Source: Streptococcus sanguinis (lineage in GTDB: Bacteria; Bacillota; Bacilli; Lactobacillales; Streptococcaceae). From it: a stretch of 64,000 nucleotides of DNA. Location of the stretch: contig NZ_CP054570.1 of NCBI RefSeq assembly GCF_013343115.1, forward strand, positions 62,001-126,000, given 5' to 3'. Numbering within the stretch: position 1 is the stretch's first letter; every line of letters starts with the position of its first letter. A program made the translations under genes and the position numbers. A model generated the notes under the pieces. It was given only the letters and a program-made list of their open reading frames with translations. It searched no databases and had not been told where the DNA came from. Below are positions 7,327 to 19,542 of the stretch, in pieces.

Positions 7327-9465
7327 ATGAACAACAACTACAACAATTTTAATAATATGGACGACCTTTTCAACCAACTCATGGGGCGCATGGGGGGCTA
7401 CAACAGCGAACACCGGCGCTACTTGATTAATGGTAGAGAGGTCACACCGGAAGAGTTTGCTCAGTACCGTGCTACTGGCAAGCTCCCTGGTCAAGGAACA
7501 AGTGAGCAGACTGGCGAAACTGCTGCTAATGCGCCTAAGCAAGATGGTATCCTAGCTAAGCTGGGTCGCAATCTGACTCAGGAAGCGCGTGATGGTAAGT
7601 TAGATCCAGTCATTGGGCGTAATAAGGAGATCCAAGAAACTGCTGAAATTCTTTCCCGCCGGACTAAGAATAATCCGGTTCTGGTCGGAGATGCCGGAGT
7701 TGGTAAGACAGCTGTCGTAGAAGGCTTGGCTCAGGCCATCGTTAACGGTGATGTGCCAGCGGCCATCAAGAATAAGGAAATTATTTCTGTTGATATTTCC
7801 GGTCTGGAAGCTGGTACTCAATATCGTGGTAGCTTTGAAGAAAATATCCAAAACTTGGTCAATGAAGTCAAGGAAGCCGGCAACATTATCCTCTTCTTTG
7901 ATGAAATCCATCAAATCCTAGGAGCAGGATCTATCGGTGGAGATAGTGGCTCTAAGGGCATGGCGGATATTCTCAAACCAGCGCTTTCTCGTGGGGAGTT
8001 GACCGTCATCGGAGCTACTACTCAGGATGAGTACCGTAATACTATCCTTAAAAATGCAGCTTTGGCTCGCCGTTTCAATGAAGTCAAGGTCAACGCACCG
8101 TCTGCCGAGGATACCTATCAGATCCTTCGAGGCATTCGGGACCTGTATGAAAAGCACCACAATGTCATCCTGCCGGATGAAGTGCTGAAAGCGGCTGTGG
8201 ATTACTCTGTTCAGTATATTCCACAACGGAGCCTGCCAGACAAGGCGATTGACCTGGTCGACGTGACTGCTGCCCACTTGGCAGCCCAGCATCCAGTGAC
8301 TGATGTTCATGCGGTTGAAAATGAGATTGCTGAACAGAAAGACAAACAGGAAGCGGCTGTTGAGAAAGAAGATTATGAAGCAGCTCTAAATGCCAAGACC
8401 CGCATTGAAGAGTTGGAAAAGAAAATTCAAAATCACACTGAGGATATGAAAGTGACTGCTACAGTCAACGACGTAGCAGAGTCTGTTGAGCGGATGACAG
8501 GTGTGCCGGTATCTCAAATGGGTGCCAGCGACATTGAGCGCCTCAAGGGCATGAATGACCGTCTCAAAGCCAAGGTGATTGGCCAAGACAAGGCTGTAGA
8601 AGCTGTGGCTAGGGCTATCCGCCGTAACCGTGCAGGCTTTGATGAAGGCAACCGTCCAATCGGAAGCTTCCTCTTTGTTGGTCCAACTGGCGTCGGAAAA
8701 ACTGAGTTGGCTAAGCAACTGGCTTTGGATATGTTTGGTACCAAGGAAGCGATTATTCGTCTGGATATGTCAGAATACTCCGACCGGACTGCTGTTTCCA
8801 AGCTGATTGGTACCACTGCAGGCTATGTCGGCTATGATGATAACAGTAATACCCTGACCGAGCGTGTGCGCCGCAATCCTTACTCTATCATTCTCTTGGA
8901 TGAGATTGAAAAGGCGGATCCACAAGTGATTACCCTTCTCCTTCAAGTTCTGGATGACGGTCGTTTGACGGATGGTCAAGGGAATACAGTCAACTTCAAG
9001 AACACGGTCATCATTGCGACTTCCAATGCTGGATTTGGATATGAAGCAGGCTTGGAAGAGGATGCTGAAAAGCCTGATCTGATGGACCGACTCAAAGCTT
9101 ATTTCCGCCCAGAGTTCCTCAATCGTTTCAATGCGGTTATTGAGTTCTCTCATCTCAAGAAAGAAGATTTGATGGAGATTGTTAATCTCATGCTGATCGA
9201 AGTAAATCAAACCTTGAGCAAGAAAGAAATTGATCTGGCTGTATCTGATGCAGCTAAGGAATTCCTGCGCGACGCTGGTTATGACCAAGTCATGGGTGTT
9301 CGTCCGCTGCGCCGTGTCATTGAGCAGCAAATCCGTGACAAGGTGACTGACTTCCACTTGGATAATCTAGATGCTAAGCACTTGACAGCCGATTTAGAAG
9401 ATGGTGTCTTAGTTATTCGTGAAAAGGGTGCTGACGCATCTGAAGAAGACAAGCAAGCAGAATAA
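7327..9465 (+). CDS. clpL: ATP-dependent Clp ATPase ClpL
   Basis: 712 residues. The N-terminus is Asn-rich ([20 protein letters not shown]) and lacks both the Clp_N repeats and the zinc finger of ClpE, as in ClpL. AAA domain 1 has Walker A GDAGVGKT (about residue 118) and FFDEIH. A short UVR/coiled middle segment lies near 340-375. AAA domain 2 has GPTGVGKT (about residue 450) and LLDEIEKAD, then a C-terminal ClpB_D2-small domain. ClpL is a stress chaperone/disaggregase of streptococci and lactobacilli. The start follows AGCGAGG. No CIRCE (HrcA) or clear CtsR site was seen upstream; instead there are cop boxes and a long leader. Confidence 0.93.
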   Translation: MNNNYNNFNNMDDLFNQLMGRMGGYNSEHRRYLINGREVTPEEFAQYRATGKLPGQGTSEQTGETAANAPKQDGILAKLGRNLTQEARDGKLDPVIGRNKEIQETAEILSRRTKNNPVLVGDAGVGKTAVVEGLAQAIVNGDVPAAIKNKEIISVDISGLEAGTQYRGSFEENIQNLVNEVKEAGNIILFFDEIHQILGAGSIGGDSGSKGMADILKPALSRGELTVIGATTQDEYRNTILKNAALARRFNEVKVNAPSAEDTYQILRGIRDLYEKHHNVILPDEVLKAAVDYSVQYIPQRSLPDKAIDLVDVTAAHLAAQHPVTDVHAVENEIAEQKDKQEAAVEKEDYEAALNAKTRIEELEKKIQNHTEDMKVTATVNDVAESVERMTGVPVSQMGASDIERLKGMNDRLKAKVIGQDKAVEAVARAIRRNRAGFDEGNRPIGSFLFVGPTGVGKTELAKQLALDMFGTKEAIIRLDMSEYSDRTAVSKLIGTTAGYVGYDDNSNTLTERVRRNPYSIILLDEIEKADPQVITLLLQVLDDGRLTDGQGNTVNFKNTVIIATSNAGFGYEAGLEEDAEKPDLMDRLKAYFRPEFLNRFNAVIEFSHLKKEDLMEIVNLMLIEVNQTLSKKEIDLAVSDAAKEFLRDAGYDQVMGVRPLRRVIEQQIRDKVTDFHLDNLDAKHLTADLEDGVLVIREKGADASEEDKQAE

Positions 9466-9490
9466 AGCTTACTGAGTCAACTAACTTTTC

Positions 9491-9527
9491 AAAGATCTCC
9501 TTCTTAGATGAAGGTAGGTCTTTTTTG
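9491..9527 (+). terminator. Terminator after clpL
   Basis: Stem AGATCTCCTTC / GAAGGTAGGTCT with loop TTAGAT and a T6 run. Confidence 0.8.
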
Positions 9528-9664
9528 TTAAGTAGGAATTACAAATATCTCCCCTTTCTGGAAATAAATTACCATTTACCCCAAAATCTCAACTAAATTC
9601 TCCTTGATATCACTTAAAAGAAATGTTTCTATTAGGTATATAAAAAGAAAAACATTGAAACCTG

Positions 9665-9937
9665 ATGCTGAAGAAAAGCCAGACTTGCTTAGAAGGTATC
9701 GGTAAAATGAAACAAAATTTTGATATTGCCGAAGCAGTCGATGACTAGAATCAAGCTAGCAACCTAGCTTTTCTGAAACAAGAGATTAAGCTCGCATGCT
9801 GTAGGATTTTCAAGGAAAAATTTAGACAATTTGGAGGAAGACAGCAAATGGCAACTTTATAAAGCCAGTATATTAGCCTATCAGGGGGATCAGCTTTATG
9901 CAGAAGGATTTAAAACAAGAGAGATGAATAATTTTTG
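9665..9937 (+). pseudogene. Decayed unidentified gene
   Basis: One frame from ATG 9665 reads with an internal TAG after MLKKSQTCLEGIGKMKQNF and about ten further residues, then continues to a TAA. A second frame carries WQLYKASILAYQGDQLYAEG before a stop. This looks like a short gene broken by a nonsense change and a frameshift. The family is not recognised. It lies next to the broken CPBP gene, so both may come from one lost module. Confidence 0.35.
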
Positions 9938-9953
9938 ACGAAAGAAGACTGCT

Positions 9954-10836
9954 ATGAAACGGTCCATAACTACAATTAAACGCAATGCCATTATCTTTGC
10001 TATTCTCAGCACTCTATGCGGCTGGATTGGTTATGTTGTTGATAAAGTAACCGGCCAAGCTCTTTACGATAATATCGGAACAGAGATAGGAATTGGTTTT
10101 TTAGGGATGCTGATTTGGCTGGTAACTCCGTTAATCTGTACCATCTTTCTTCGAAGCTTTGGCGGAGACGGCTGGAAAGAGGCAGGGTTTTCCATTCATT
10201 TTAAAAATAATAAAAAATTATACCTTGTTAGTTTTTTAGTCTACCCTCTTGTTATGATGATAGTGATACTCTTGGGACTGATGACACAAGGTATCAGAGT
10301 GACAGATGTGAAGGTTGAGTTCACAGCCTATCTTGGAATCTTGCTCACACAGATAGGGACTCAATTCATAAAAAATATTTTTGAAGAGTCTGTTTAGAGG
10401 GCATATCTTACCAATCAATTAATCAAATTAAAATTATCCGACTTAAAACTATATCTACTTGTTGGCTTTATCTGGTGGATTTGGCATCTGCCTTACATTA
10501 TGAAGTTTCTGTCTGAGGGAGAAATCCAAAATACCTTGCCGGTTGGAAGGCTTACATTCCTCCTTATCGGGCGGGATGATAATTGTTGTATGCTGGACGG
10601 TCATGTACACAGAGATTTTTAGACTTACTAAGTCTGTCTGGCCGCTGGTAATTATGCATACTATGGAAGATGCGGTTATAAATCCTTTACGATTACTAGG
10701 CTTTGTCTCGGTAGAAAAAAATCAAGCTTTCCTCTTCTCGCTATCAGTGGGGATGATTCCGACTATTCTTTATCTACTCATCGGCCTAGCTATACGGAAA
10801 TGGGGAAAAAAACAGGAGTATGGAAAGGCGAGCTAA
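9954..10836 (+). pseudogene. CPBP intramembrane metalloprotease gene broken by nonsense and frameshift
   Basis: The first frame encodes a multi-helix membrane protein that stops at TAG 10395-10397 inside the CPBP active-site motif: NIFEESV[stop]RAYLTNQL, where the family has a tryptophan before the arginine. Reading on gives LYLLVGFIWWIWHLPYI, the next motif. A frameshift near 10555-10575 then moves the tail (VIMHTMEDAVINPLRLLG and two more helices, to 10836) to another frame. CPBP (Abi) proteases process prenylated or bacteriocin-related peptides and give self-immunity in some streptococci. This copy is almost certainly inactive. Confidence 0.8.
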
Positions 10837-10999
10837 CAGAGTAATAAAAGACCATAATGTTGATTCTTTTTTTATTTAATAGAGGTAAAAGGCTATCAAA
10901 AGTCTGTAAAAATGGAAAAAGTTGACATTTCAATGAGTTATGTTCTAATTTTTTTGTACATTTTCAAGTTTTTATATATGTAAATGTCAGAAAAAAGTG

Positions 11000-11005
11000 T
11001 ATAAT
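11000..11005 (+). promoter_or_regulatory. -10 element of the small orphan gene
   Basis: Perfect TATAAT about 37 bases before the start codon at 11042. An 8-bp inverted repeat TGACATTT (near 10923) / AAATGTCA (near 10983) flanks the upstream AT-rich region and may be an operator. Confidence 0.5.
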
Positions 11006-11041
11006 GGATTAGTAAATTAAATTTTAGGAGAGGATTTAATT

Positions 11042-11299
11042 ATGAAAAAGTTGGATATTACAACTATGCCTGACTATAGGAAAGTCGAGGCTGTTGTTCA
11101 GTTGTTAGTTAACGGAACCTTAACTAGTTATCGAATTGCGACGGATGCAAACATCAGCAAGATGAGTATCCTGACCTTAACTAAAGGGACCAGCAAAATT
11201 AAGAACATTACTTATCAAACTGCGATGGCCTTAATTAATTGGTATGAAGAAAACCATGAAAAATACGGCATCACCATTCATCAAAAGGCCGCAGGATAG
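11042..11299 (+). CDS. Small conserved-looking protein, possible helix-turn-helix
   Basis: 85 residues with a good AGGAGAGG site. The middle (VVQLLVNGTLTSYRIATDANIS, then LTLTKGTSKIKNITYQTAMALINWY) reads like a compact helix-turn-helix DNA-binding fold in which the T-SYRIATDANIS part would be the recognition unit. No named family is recalled. It stands alone with its own promoter and terminator, so it may be a small autonomous regulator. Confidence 0.6.
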   Translation: MKKLDITTMPDYRKVEAVVQLLVNGTLTSYRIATDANISKMSILTLTKGTSKIKNITYQTAMALINWYEENHEKYGITIHQKAAG

Positions 11300-11326
11300 T
11301 TTAAAACTATGATGTAGCTCAACCCT

Positions 11327-11359
11327 AACCCAGCTAACCATTTGGATAGCTGGGTTTTT
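11327..11359 (+). terminator. Terminator of the small orphan gene
   Basis: Perfect 10-bp stem AACCCAGCTA / TAGCTGGGTT followed by T5. Confidence 0.85.
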
Positions 11360-11367
11360 CTATGCCT

Positions 11368-11575
11368 CTTAATGAGACAAGCCGTGGGCGCAGTCGAATT
11401 TAGAGGCATTGATGCAGACTGAGCGTAAGCGAAGTCTACGTTCCGCTAATTTCTTAGCGATTACCAGCTCGCAGAGTCGAGCAGAGCTTAGAGGCATAGA
11501 TGCAGTTTGAGCGTAAGCGAAAACTAGGTTCTGTAAAAACTTAATGAGACAAGCCAGAGGCGCAGTCGAACTTAG
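11368..11575. repeat. Pair of interleaved intergenic repeats with a covarying hairpin
   Basis: Repeat A (cttaatgagacaagcc...gcgcagtcgaa) occurs at about 11368-11400 and 11540-11575. Repeat B occurs at 11399-11437 and 11488-11526. In repeat B the loop GAGCGTAAGCGA is flanked by AGACT/AGTCT in one copy and AGTTT/AAACT in the other, so pairing is kept while bases change. This is typical of small dispersed intergenic elements or a structured RNA. No gene was found between 11300 and 11849. Confidence 0.6.
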
Positions 11576-11674
11576 GAGCAGCCATGCTCACTTTCTTACT
11601 TTTTTCTGTCCTTATGGGCAGATTTTTTTGACAGTCCAAGAGTGAACAGTCGCCTGTGTAATTCTTGGTCTTTT

Positions 11675-11699
11675 TGTTACCGCTTTCACGATTTATAAT
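11675..11699 (+). promoter_or_regulatory. Upstream tkt promoter region with a CcpA cre-like site
   Basis: TGTTACCGCTTTCA at 11675-11688 matches the cre consensus TGWAANCGNTNWCA at all but one constrained position. It lies just before TATAAT at 11694-11699, so CcpA bound here would block transcription. The -35 is weak. Confidence 0.5.
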
Positions 11700-11719
11700 A
11701 AATCTATAAAAAAGATGAG

Positions 11720-11760
11720 ATTATCCCTATCTTGCGATATAGGGATAATTTTCTTATAAT
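11720..11760 (+). promoter_or_regulatory. Second tkt promoter within an 11-bp palindrome
   Basis: ATTATCCCTAT (11720-11730) and ATAGGGATAAT (11739-11749) form a perfect inverted repeat around an 8-base centre. The centre holds TTGCGA (11732-11737), which is 17 bases before TATAAT (11755-11760). This reads as a promoter with an operator around its -35. The same hairpin followed by TTTTC could instead end transcripts from the upstream promoter. Confidence 0.5.
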
Positions 11761-11803
11761 AGATATGAGACAATTTTTATCGTTTCTACGACCATTGTTT
11801 ATC

Positions 11804-11823
11804 CTGTTCTGATGTCAGAACAG
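11804..11823 (+). promoter_or_regulatory. Leader hairpin before tkt
   Basis: Perfect 9-bp inverted repeat CTGTTCTGA-TG-TCAGAACAG followed by ATTTTAG, 26 bases before the tkt start. It may be a second operator or an RNA stem in the 5' leader. Confidence 0.4.
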
Positions 11824-11849
11824 ATTTTAGTAAAAATAAGGAGAATCTA

Positions 11850-13826
11850 ATGTCACAATTATCAGTTAATGCCATTCGCTTTTTAGGGATTGACGCGATT
11901 GAAAAGTCTAAGTCAGGTCACCCTGGCGTAGTCATGGGTGCTGCACCGATGGCTTATGACTTGTTTACTAAACAACTTCGTATCAATCCAGAACAGCCAA
12001 ACTGGATTAACCGCGATCGCTTCGTCCTGTCTGCAGGACATGGCTCTATGCTGCTTTATGCTTTGCTTCATCTGTCTGGCTTTAAAGATGTCAGCATGGA
12101 GGAAATCAAAAACTTCCGCCAATGGGGTTCTAAGACACCTGGTCACCCAGAGTTTGGCCACACAGCTGGTGTTGATGCCACTACTGGCCCACTGGGACAG
12201 GGTATTTCTACAGCTACTGGATTTGCTCAGGCAGAGCGTTTCTTGGCTGCTAAGTATAATCGTGAAGGCTATCCAATTTTCGACCATTACACTTATGTCA
12301 TCTGTGGTGATGGCGATTTGATGGAGGGGGTTTCAGCTGAAGCTGCTTCTTATGCTGGTCTGCAAAAGCTGGATAAGTTGGTTGTTCTCTATGATTCAAA
12401 TGATATCAACCTAGATGGAGAGACCAAGGATTCCTTTACAGAAGATGTTCGTGCCCGCTATGGAGCCTACGGTTGGCATACTGCCTTGGTGGAAGACGGA
12501 ACAGACCTTGCAGCGATTGATGCAGCTATCAATGAAGCTAAAGCTTCCGGAAAACCATCTTTGATTGAAGTTAAGACGGTTATTGGTTACGGTTCTCCAA
12601 ACAAGCAAGGAACTAATGCAGTTCACGGTGCGCCTCTGGGAGCAGAAGAAGCAGAAGCTACTCGTAAAGCATTAGGCTGGGACTATGCGCCATTTGAGAT
12701 TCCTGAGGAAGTCTATGCAGATTACCGTACAAATGTAGCAGAGCGTGGTGCAGCAGCTTACGATGCTTGGAAACAGCTGGTAGAGGACTACAAGCAAGCC
12801 CATCCAGAATTGGCAGCAGAAGTAACAGCTATCATCGCTGGTCAGGATCCAGTAGAAATCAAACCAGAAGACTTCCCAGTGCTTGAAAATGGCTTCTCTC
12901 AAGCGACCCGTAATTCCAGTCAGGATGCCCTCAATGCAGCAGCTAAGGTGCTTCCGACTTTCCTCGGTGGTTCTGCTGACTTGGCTCACTCCAATATGAC
13001 CTACATCAAGGAAGACGGCCTGCAAGATGATGCTCACCGTCTCAACCGCAACATCCAATTTGGTGTGCGCGAGTTTGCGATGGGTACGATTCTTAATGGT
13101 ATGGCGCTTCATGGTGGTCTTCGTGTTTACGGTGGTACCTTCTTCGTATTCTCAGACTATGTTAAGGCAGCTGTCCGTTTGTCTGCCCTTCAAGGTTTAC
13201 CAGTGACTTATGTCTTCACACATGACTCAATTGCAGTTGGTGAAGATGGACCAACTCACGAGCCGATTGAGCATTTGGCTGGTCTGCGTGCCATTCCAAA
13301 CCTGACTGTTTTCCGCCCAGCAGATGCGCGTGAAACTCAGGCAGCTTGGTATCTGGCCCTTAAGAGCCAATCCACTCCGACTGCTCTGGTCTTGACTCGT
13401 CAAAATCTAACAGTCGAAGAAGGCACAAACTTTGACAAGGTAGCTAAAGGTGCTTATGTGGTCTACGAAACAGGAGCAGATTTCGATACCATCTTGCTGG
13501 CTTCTGGTTCTGAGGTTAATTTGGCTGTTGCAGCTGCTAAAGCACTTGCAGCAGAAGGCGCTAAAATCCGCGTGGTCAGCGTGCCATCAACAGAACTTTT
13601 TGATGCTCAAGATGCAGCCTACAAAGAAGAAATTCTGCCAAATGCAGTTCGTCGTCGCGTAGCGATCGAGATGGCAGCTAGCCAGCCTTGGTACAAGTAT
13701 GTTGGTCTGGACGGTGCAGTTGTCGGAATCGACCAGTTTGGTGCATCTGCTCCAGCAGGTAAGGTGCTGGAAGAATACGGCTTTACAGTTGATCACGTAG
13801 CAGAAGTTGTTAAAAATCTTAAATAA
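11850..13826 (+). CDS. tkt: Transketolase
   Basis: 658 residues, normal family length. The thiamine diphosphate motif starting GDGDLMEG lies near residue 154. Active-site segments include [17 protein letters not shown], and [17 protein letters not shown] with the catalytic glutamate region in between. The enzyme moves two-carbon units between sugar phosphates in the non-oxidative pentose phosphate pathway and feeds ribose 5-phosphate and erythrose 4-phosphate synthesis. The start follows AAGGAGAA. The upstream cre-like site and palindromes suggest carbon-source control. Confidence 0.95.
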   Translation: MSQLSVNAIRFLGIDAIEKSKSGHPGVVMGAAPMAYDLFTKQLRINPEQPNWINRDRFVLSAGHGSMLLYALLHLSGFKDVSMEEIKNFRQWGSKTPGHPEFGHTAGVDATTGPLGQGISTATGFAQAERFLAAKYNREGYPIFDHYTYVICGDGDLMEGVSAEAASYAGLQKLDKLVVLYDSNDINLDGETKDSFTEDVRARYGAYGWHTALVEDGTDLAAIDAAINEAKASGKPSLIEVKTVIGYGSPNKQGTNAVHGAPLGAEEAEATRKALGWDYAPFEIPEEVYADYRTNVAERGAAAYDAWKQLVEDYKQAHPELAAEVTAIIAGQDPVEIKPEDFPVLENGFSQATRNSSQDALNAAAKVLPTFLGGSADLAHSNMTYIKEDGLQDDAHRLNRNIQFGVREFAMGTILNGMALHGGLRVYGGTFFVFSDYVKAAVRLSALQGLPVTYVFTHDSIAVGEDGPTHEPIEHLAGLRAIPNLTVFRPADARETQAAWYLALKSQSTPTALVLTRQNLTVEEGTNFDKVAKGAYVVYETGADFDTILLASGSEVNLAVAAAKALAAEGAKIRVVSVPSTELFDAQDAAYKEEILPNAVRRRVAIEMAASQPWYKYVGLDGAVVGIDQFGASAPAGKVLEEYGFTVDHVAEVVKNLK

Positions 13827-13834
13827 AAAGACAT

Positions 13835-13864
13835 AAAATCAGGGTGTTGCTCATCCTGATTTTT
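13835..13864 (+). terminator. Terminator after tkt
   Basis: Stem AAAATCAGG / CCTGATTTTT with an 11-base loop, eight bases after the stop codon. Confidence 0.8.
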
Positions 13865-13942
13865 GCTTTTTAAAAAATGTGGTTAGGTCAGTCATGCTTC
13901 ATCCGATTTGAGACGGACTTTGCCTGAAAAGTCAGAATCGCC

Positions 13943-13971
13943 TTGTAAAAATAAAGGAAATCTGCTATAGT
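13943..13971 (+). promoter_or_regulatory. yajC promoter
   Basis: TTGTAA, 17-base spacer, then extended -10 TGCTATAGT (hexamer 13966-13971), about 33 bases before the yajC start. Confidence 0.65.
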
Positions 13972-14003
13972 AGTTCATATATGACATTCGAAGGAGAAAA
14001 GAT

Positions 14004-14339
14004 ATGAATCCAATTATGCTTATTGTATTTGCGGTTGTACTGGTAGGAATGACCTATTTCCAAATGCGTGCTCAAAAGAAACAGGCTCAGCAGCGTATGG
14101 AAAGTCTTAACAAGCTGCAAAAGGGCTATGAAGTTATTACCATCGGCGGTTTATACGGAACTGTAGATGAAGTGGACACAGACAAGAAAACAGTTGTTCT
14201 GGATGTGGACGGTGTTTACCTGACCTTTGAGCTGACAGCTATTAAAACTGTACTGCCATTGACTGAGGGCATTCCTGCTGTTGCTGGTGGTGAAGGAAGC
14301 GTTGACGTTCCCGAGGAAGAATCAGCGATTGAAGAGTAA
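14004..14339 (+). CDS. yajC: Preprotein translocase subunit YajC
   Basis: 111 residues. One N-terminal transmembrane helix (about 2-19) is followed by the YajC signature (FQMRAQKKQAQQRMESLNKL, then GYEVITIGGLYGTV). YajC associates with SecDF/YidC at the Sec translocon. The acidic, poorly conserved C-terminus is typical. It has its own promoter and terminator. Confidence 0.92.
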   Translation: MNPIMLIVFAVVLVGMTYFQMRAQKKQAQQRMESLNKLQKGYEVITIGGLYGTVDEVDTDKKTVVLDVDGVYLTFELTAIKTVLPLTEGIPAVAGGEGSVDVPEEESAIEE

Positions 14340-14345
14340 AGAAAT

Positions 14346-14369
14346 AAACAGCTTGCAGGCTGTTTTTTT
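14346..14369 (+). terminator. Terminator after yajC
   Basis: Stem AAACAGC / GCTGTTT followed by a T7 run. Confidence 0.85.
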
Positions 14370-14569
14370 GTTTTGGTTCATGTGGCTAGGAGGTGTCTGG
14401 TTTCAAGCTCATTCACCTTGCAGTTTGGATAGGCTGGGTGAGTTTGGTTTTTTTAGTTGACATTCTGTCCTTATTTTAGGTCATCAGGGTTGAAAAAGCG
14501 GATGAATTGCCCACATTCCAAGGATTTATGATATAATGAACTGACAAAACTTTAAATAGGATAAAAAGT

Positions 14570-15319
14570 ATGTTTAGTTTTAAGAAAAAAGAAAAGCTGA
14601 ACGCGCCGCTGAATGTTCCCAAACACATTGCTGTCATTATGGACGGCAACGGCCGCTGGGCCAAAAAAAGGATGCAGCCGCGCGTGTTCGGTCATAAGGC
14701 TGGCATGGAAACCTTGCAAAGGGTGACGATTGCTGCCAAGGAAATGGGTGTTCAGGTCTTGACTGTCTATGCCTTTTCAACGGAAAATTGGTCTCGGCCG
14801 GAAAAGGAAGTTTCCTTTATCATGAATCTGCCGGTTGAATTTTACGACCGCTATGTGCCGGAGCTGCACAAGAACAATGTAAAAATCCAGATGATTGGTG
14901 ATACGGCTAAGCTTCCTAAGGCGACATTTGAAGCTCTGGAAAAGGCGGAAAGCCTGACCAAGCTCAATACAGGCTTGATTCTCAACTTTGCCCTCAACTA
15001 CGGTGGTCGATATGAGATCAATCAGGCTGTTAAAGAGATTGCTCAAGATGTGTTAGATGCCAAACTCAGTCCTGGCGACATTACAGAGGACATCATCGGT
15101 AACTACCTCTATACCAGCAACTTGCCTAAGATGTTGCGCGATCCGGATCTAGTGATTCGGACCAGCGGAGAGCTGCGTCTCAGCAATTTTCTGCCTTGGC
15201 AGTCAGCCTACAGTGAGCTGTATTTTACGGATATCCTCTGGCCTGACTTTGATGAGAAAGCTTTGAAAGCTGCAATCGCAGAATACAGCCGTCGGAATCG
15301 ACGCTTTGGCGGTGTTTAA
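14570..15319 (+). CDS. uppS: Undecaprenyl diphosphate synthase
   Basis: 249 residues. It shows the cis-prenyltransferase signatures: IAVIMDGNGRWAKKR near residue 25 with the catalytic aspartate, and RTSGELRLSNFLPWQSAYSE-type C-terminal motif. It makes the C55 lipid carrier for peptidoglycan and wall polymers. TATAAT at 14532-14537 serves as -10. It leads the uppS-cdsA-rseP-proS cluster conserved in streptococci. Confidence 0.95.
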   Translation: MFSFKKKEKLNAPLNVPKHIAVIMDGNGRWAKKRMQPRVFGHKAGMETLQRVTIAAKEMGVQVLTVYAFSTENWSRPEKEVSFIMNLPVEFYDRYVPELHKNNVKIQMIGDTAKLPKATFEALEKAESLTKLNTGLILNFALNYGGRYEINQAVKEIAQDVLDAKLSPGDITEDIIGNYLYTSNLPKMLRDPDLVIRTSGELRLSNFLPWQSAYSELYFTDILWPDFDEKALKAAIAEYSRRNRRFGGV

Positions 15320-15337
15320 GGGAGAAAGTAAAAGAGT

Positions 15338-16141
15338 ATGAGTAAAAATTTACAAAAACGTCTAATCTTTGGGGGAATCGCTCTTGCTATTTTTATGCCT
15401 CTGGTATTGACAGGAGGCGTCATCTTTCAGATTTTTGTGGGGCTGCTGGCTATGCTTGCGGTGCATGAATTTCTCCAAATGAAAGGCCTGCCGACAGCGA
15501 CCATCGAGGGAGTCTTGGCCATGCTGGCAGCCTTTGTCCTAACCCTGCCCCTGGAGAACTATTTGAAGTTTCTGCCAGTGGATGGCAATGTCGTGGCCTA
15601 TGGCTTGATCGTCTTCCTTCTATTGATTTCAACTGTTCTAGGATCCAGCTACACTTTTGAAGATGCGGCTTATCCGATTGCAGCTAGTTTTTATGTCGGT
15701 CTTGGCTTTAATGCCTTGATTGATGCCCGCTTGATGAATATTGACAAGGTTCTGCTAGCTCTCTTTATCGTCTGGGCTACTGACAGTGGAGCTTATCTGG
15801 TCGGAGTGCGTTTCGGTAAAAGAAAGCTGGCGCCGAGAGTTTCTCCTAATAAGACTATTGAAGGAAGCCTGGGCGGCATTCTATCAGCCGTTCTAGTGAC
15901 TGGGATTTTTATGTTGGTTCGACCGCAAGTGTACGCACCTTATAATGCCTTTGTCTTTTTGATTCTGGCAGTGCTCTTTAGTATTGCCGGTCAGTTGGGT
16001 GATTTGGTCGAAAGCTCAGTCAAGCGTCATTTCGGGGTCAAGGATTCTGGTAAATTCATTCCTGGCCACGGCGGTGTTTTGGATCGTTTTGACAGCCTTC
16101 TCTTCGTCTTTCCGCTGATGCATTTCTTCGGCTTGTTCTAA
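15338..16141 (+). CDS. cdsA: Phosphatidate cytidylyltransferase
   Basis: 267 residues with about seven membrane helices and the CdsA signature near the C-terminus (SSVKRHFGVKDSGKFIPGHG, then GVLDRFDSL). It activates phosphatidic acid to CDP-diacylglycerol for phospholipid synthesis. It lies 18 bases after uppS behind AGGGAGAAAG. Confidence 0.94.
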   Translation: MSKNLQKRLIFGGIALAIFMPLVLTGGVIFQIFVGLLAMLAVHEFLQMKGLPTATIEGVLAMLAAFVLTLPLENYLKFLPVDGNVVAYGLIVFLLLISTVLGSSYTFEDAAYPIAASFYVGLGFNALIDARLMNIDKVLLALFIVWATDSGAYLVGVRFGKRKLAPRVSPNKTIEGSLGGILSAVLVTGIFMLVRPQVYAPYNAFVFLILAVLFSIAGQLGDLVESSVKRHFGVKDSGKFIPGHGGVLDRFDSLLFVFPLMHFFGLF

Positions 16142-16368
16142 GACAGTCGAGCATGGCCGAAAGCAAGGGACGGCAAGCTTGTCTAACGACCGCACAATCT
16201 GAGAAGAAACTGGGATTTGGAGCTCAAAAATTTTGAATTTAGCTTCTAACTTATTTTCAAGAGTGTCAGCTATGCAGGAGCGGGAAGCTCGGTATTTGGC
16301 CGTTTTCTGCTCCTTCTTTGATTTAAAGAAAAAATAAGATTTCTAGGAAAGGTAAAATATAGAAGTCC

Positions 16369-17625
16369 ATGCAGTTTATAACCTTTATTATTATTTTTGG
16401 GATCATTGTGGTGGTCCATGAGTTCGGACACTTCTACTTTGCGAAGAAGTCCGGCATTTTGGTCAGAGAGTTCGCTATCGGCATGGGACCCAAGATTTTC
16501 TCCCATATTGGCAAGGACGGGACGGCCTACACGATTCGGATCTTACCCTTGGGGGGCTATGTGCGCATGGCCGGCTGGGGGGAAGACTCCACTGACATTA
16601 AGGTGGGAACACCGGCTAGTCTGACCTTGGATGCAGAGGGCAAGGTGGTTCGTATCAATCTCTCTGGCAAAAAGGTTGACCAGACAGCTCTGCCCATGAA
16701 TGTGACTGGCTTTGACTTTGAGGAAAAGCTGGAAATCACTGGTCTTGTCCTTGACGAGCTCAAGACTTATGCAGTAGATCATGATGCAACGATTGTTGAA
16801 GAAGACGGCACTGAGGTGAGGATTGCACCACTGGATGTTCAGTATCAGAATGCTAGTATCTGGGGTCGTCTCATTACCAACTTTGCTGGCCCTATGAATA
16901 ACTTCATCCTGAGCGTGCTGGTATTTATGCTGCTGGCCTTTGTTCAGGGCGGCGTTCGTGATGAAAACAGCAATCATTTTCAAGTCATGGATGGTAGTGC
17001 CATAGCAGCTGCCGGAGTTCAAAATAACGACCAAATCCTTAAGATTAATGACTATGAGATTAGCAACTGGGCAGATCTAACCAGCGCTCTGGCGAAAATC
17101 ACATCCAAAAGCAAGGAAGCACCGACCTTGTCAGTTACCTACAAGCACGGCAGCGAAACGAAAGAAATTACCGTACAGCCTAAAAAAGACGGCAATCGAT
17201 ATCTGCTAGGCGTATCCCCAACAGTCAAGACAGGCTTCTGGGACAAGGTCATTGGCGGATTTACTGCAGCTTGGTCTACCACAGTTCGCATTTTGTCAGC
17301 TCTGAAAGATATCATCTTCAACTTCAATATCAATAAGCTGGGCGGTCCGGTCGCTATTTACAATTTCAGCAGTCAGGCTGCAGAGCAAGGCTTGCCAGCA
17401 GTCCTTAGCCTTTTGGCCATGCTGTCGCTTAATATCGGTATTTTCAACCTGATTCCTATTCCAGCCTTGGACGGCGGAAAAATCGTCCTCAATATTCTGG
17501 AGGCTATCCGCAGAAAACCGCTGAGAAGAGAAACGGAGACCTATATCACTCTGTCTGGAGTGGCTATTATGGTCATCCTGATGATTGCCGTTACCTGGAA
17601 CGATATTATGAAATTATTCTTCTAG
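16369..17625 (+). CDS. rseP: Site-2 membrane zinc metalloprotease RseP/Eep
   Basis: 418 residues. HEFGH at residues 17-21 gives the two zinc histidines and the catalytic glutamate. The PDZ-like domain lies about 200-280, and [13 protein letters not shown] near the C-terminus supplies the third zinc ligand. In streptococci and enterococci this protease (Eep) trims lipoprotein signal peptides and releases peptide pheromones. An in-frame TAG just upstream fixes ATG 16369 as the start although its ribosome site is weak. A 227-base gap with no clear gene separates it from cdsA. Confidence 0.93.
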   Translation: MQFITFIIIFGIIVVVHEFGHFYFAKKSGILVREFAIGMGPKIFSHIGKDGTAYTIRILPLGGYVRMAGWGEDSTDIKVGTPASLTLDAEGKVVRINLSGKKVDQTALPMNVTGFDFEEKLEITGLVLDELKTYAVDHDATIVEEDGTEVRIAPLDVQYQNASIWGRLITNFAGPMNNFILSVLVFMLLAFVQGGVRDENSNHFQVMDGSAIAAAGVQNNDQILKINDYEISNWADLTSALAKITSKSKEAPTLSVTYKHGSETKEITVQPKKDGNRYLLGVSPTVKTGFWDKVIGGFTAAWSTTVRILSALKDIIFNFNINKLGGPVAIYNFSSQAAEQGLPAVLSLLAMLSLNIGIFNLIPIPALDGGKIVLNILEAIRRKPLRRETETYITLSGVAIMVILMIAVTWNDIMKLFF

Positions 17626-17669
17626 GAAGCTAAAGTTCTTAGAACTATGAAAAAGAAATTATTCAATGA

Positions 17670-19541
<1,872 letters not shown>

Positions 19542-19542
19542 A

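Noticed and set aside
11300..11849. tRNA or rRNA fragment in the repeat-rich gap
   Set aside because: No cloverleaf, anticodon arm or CCA-end pattern; the stems belong to short intergenic repeats.
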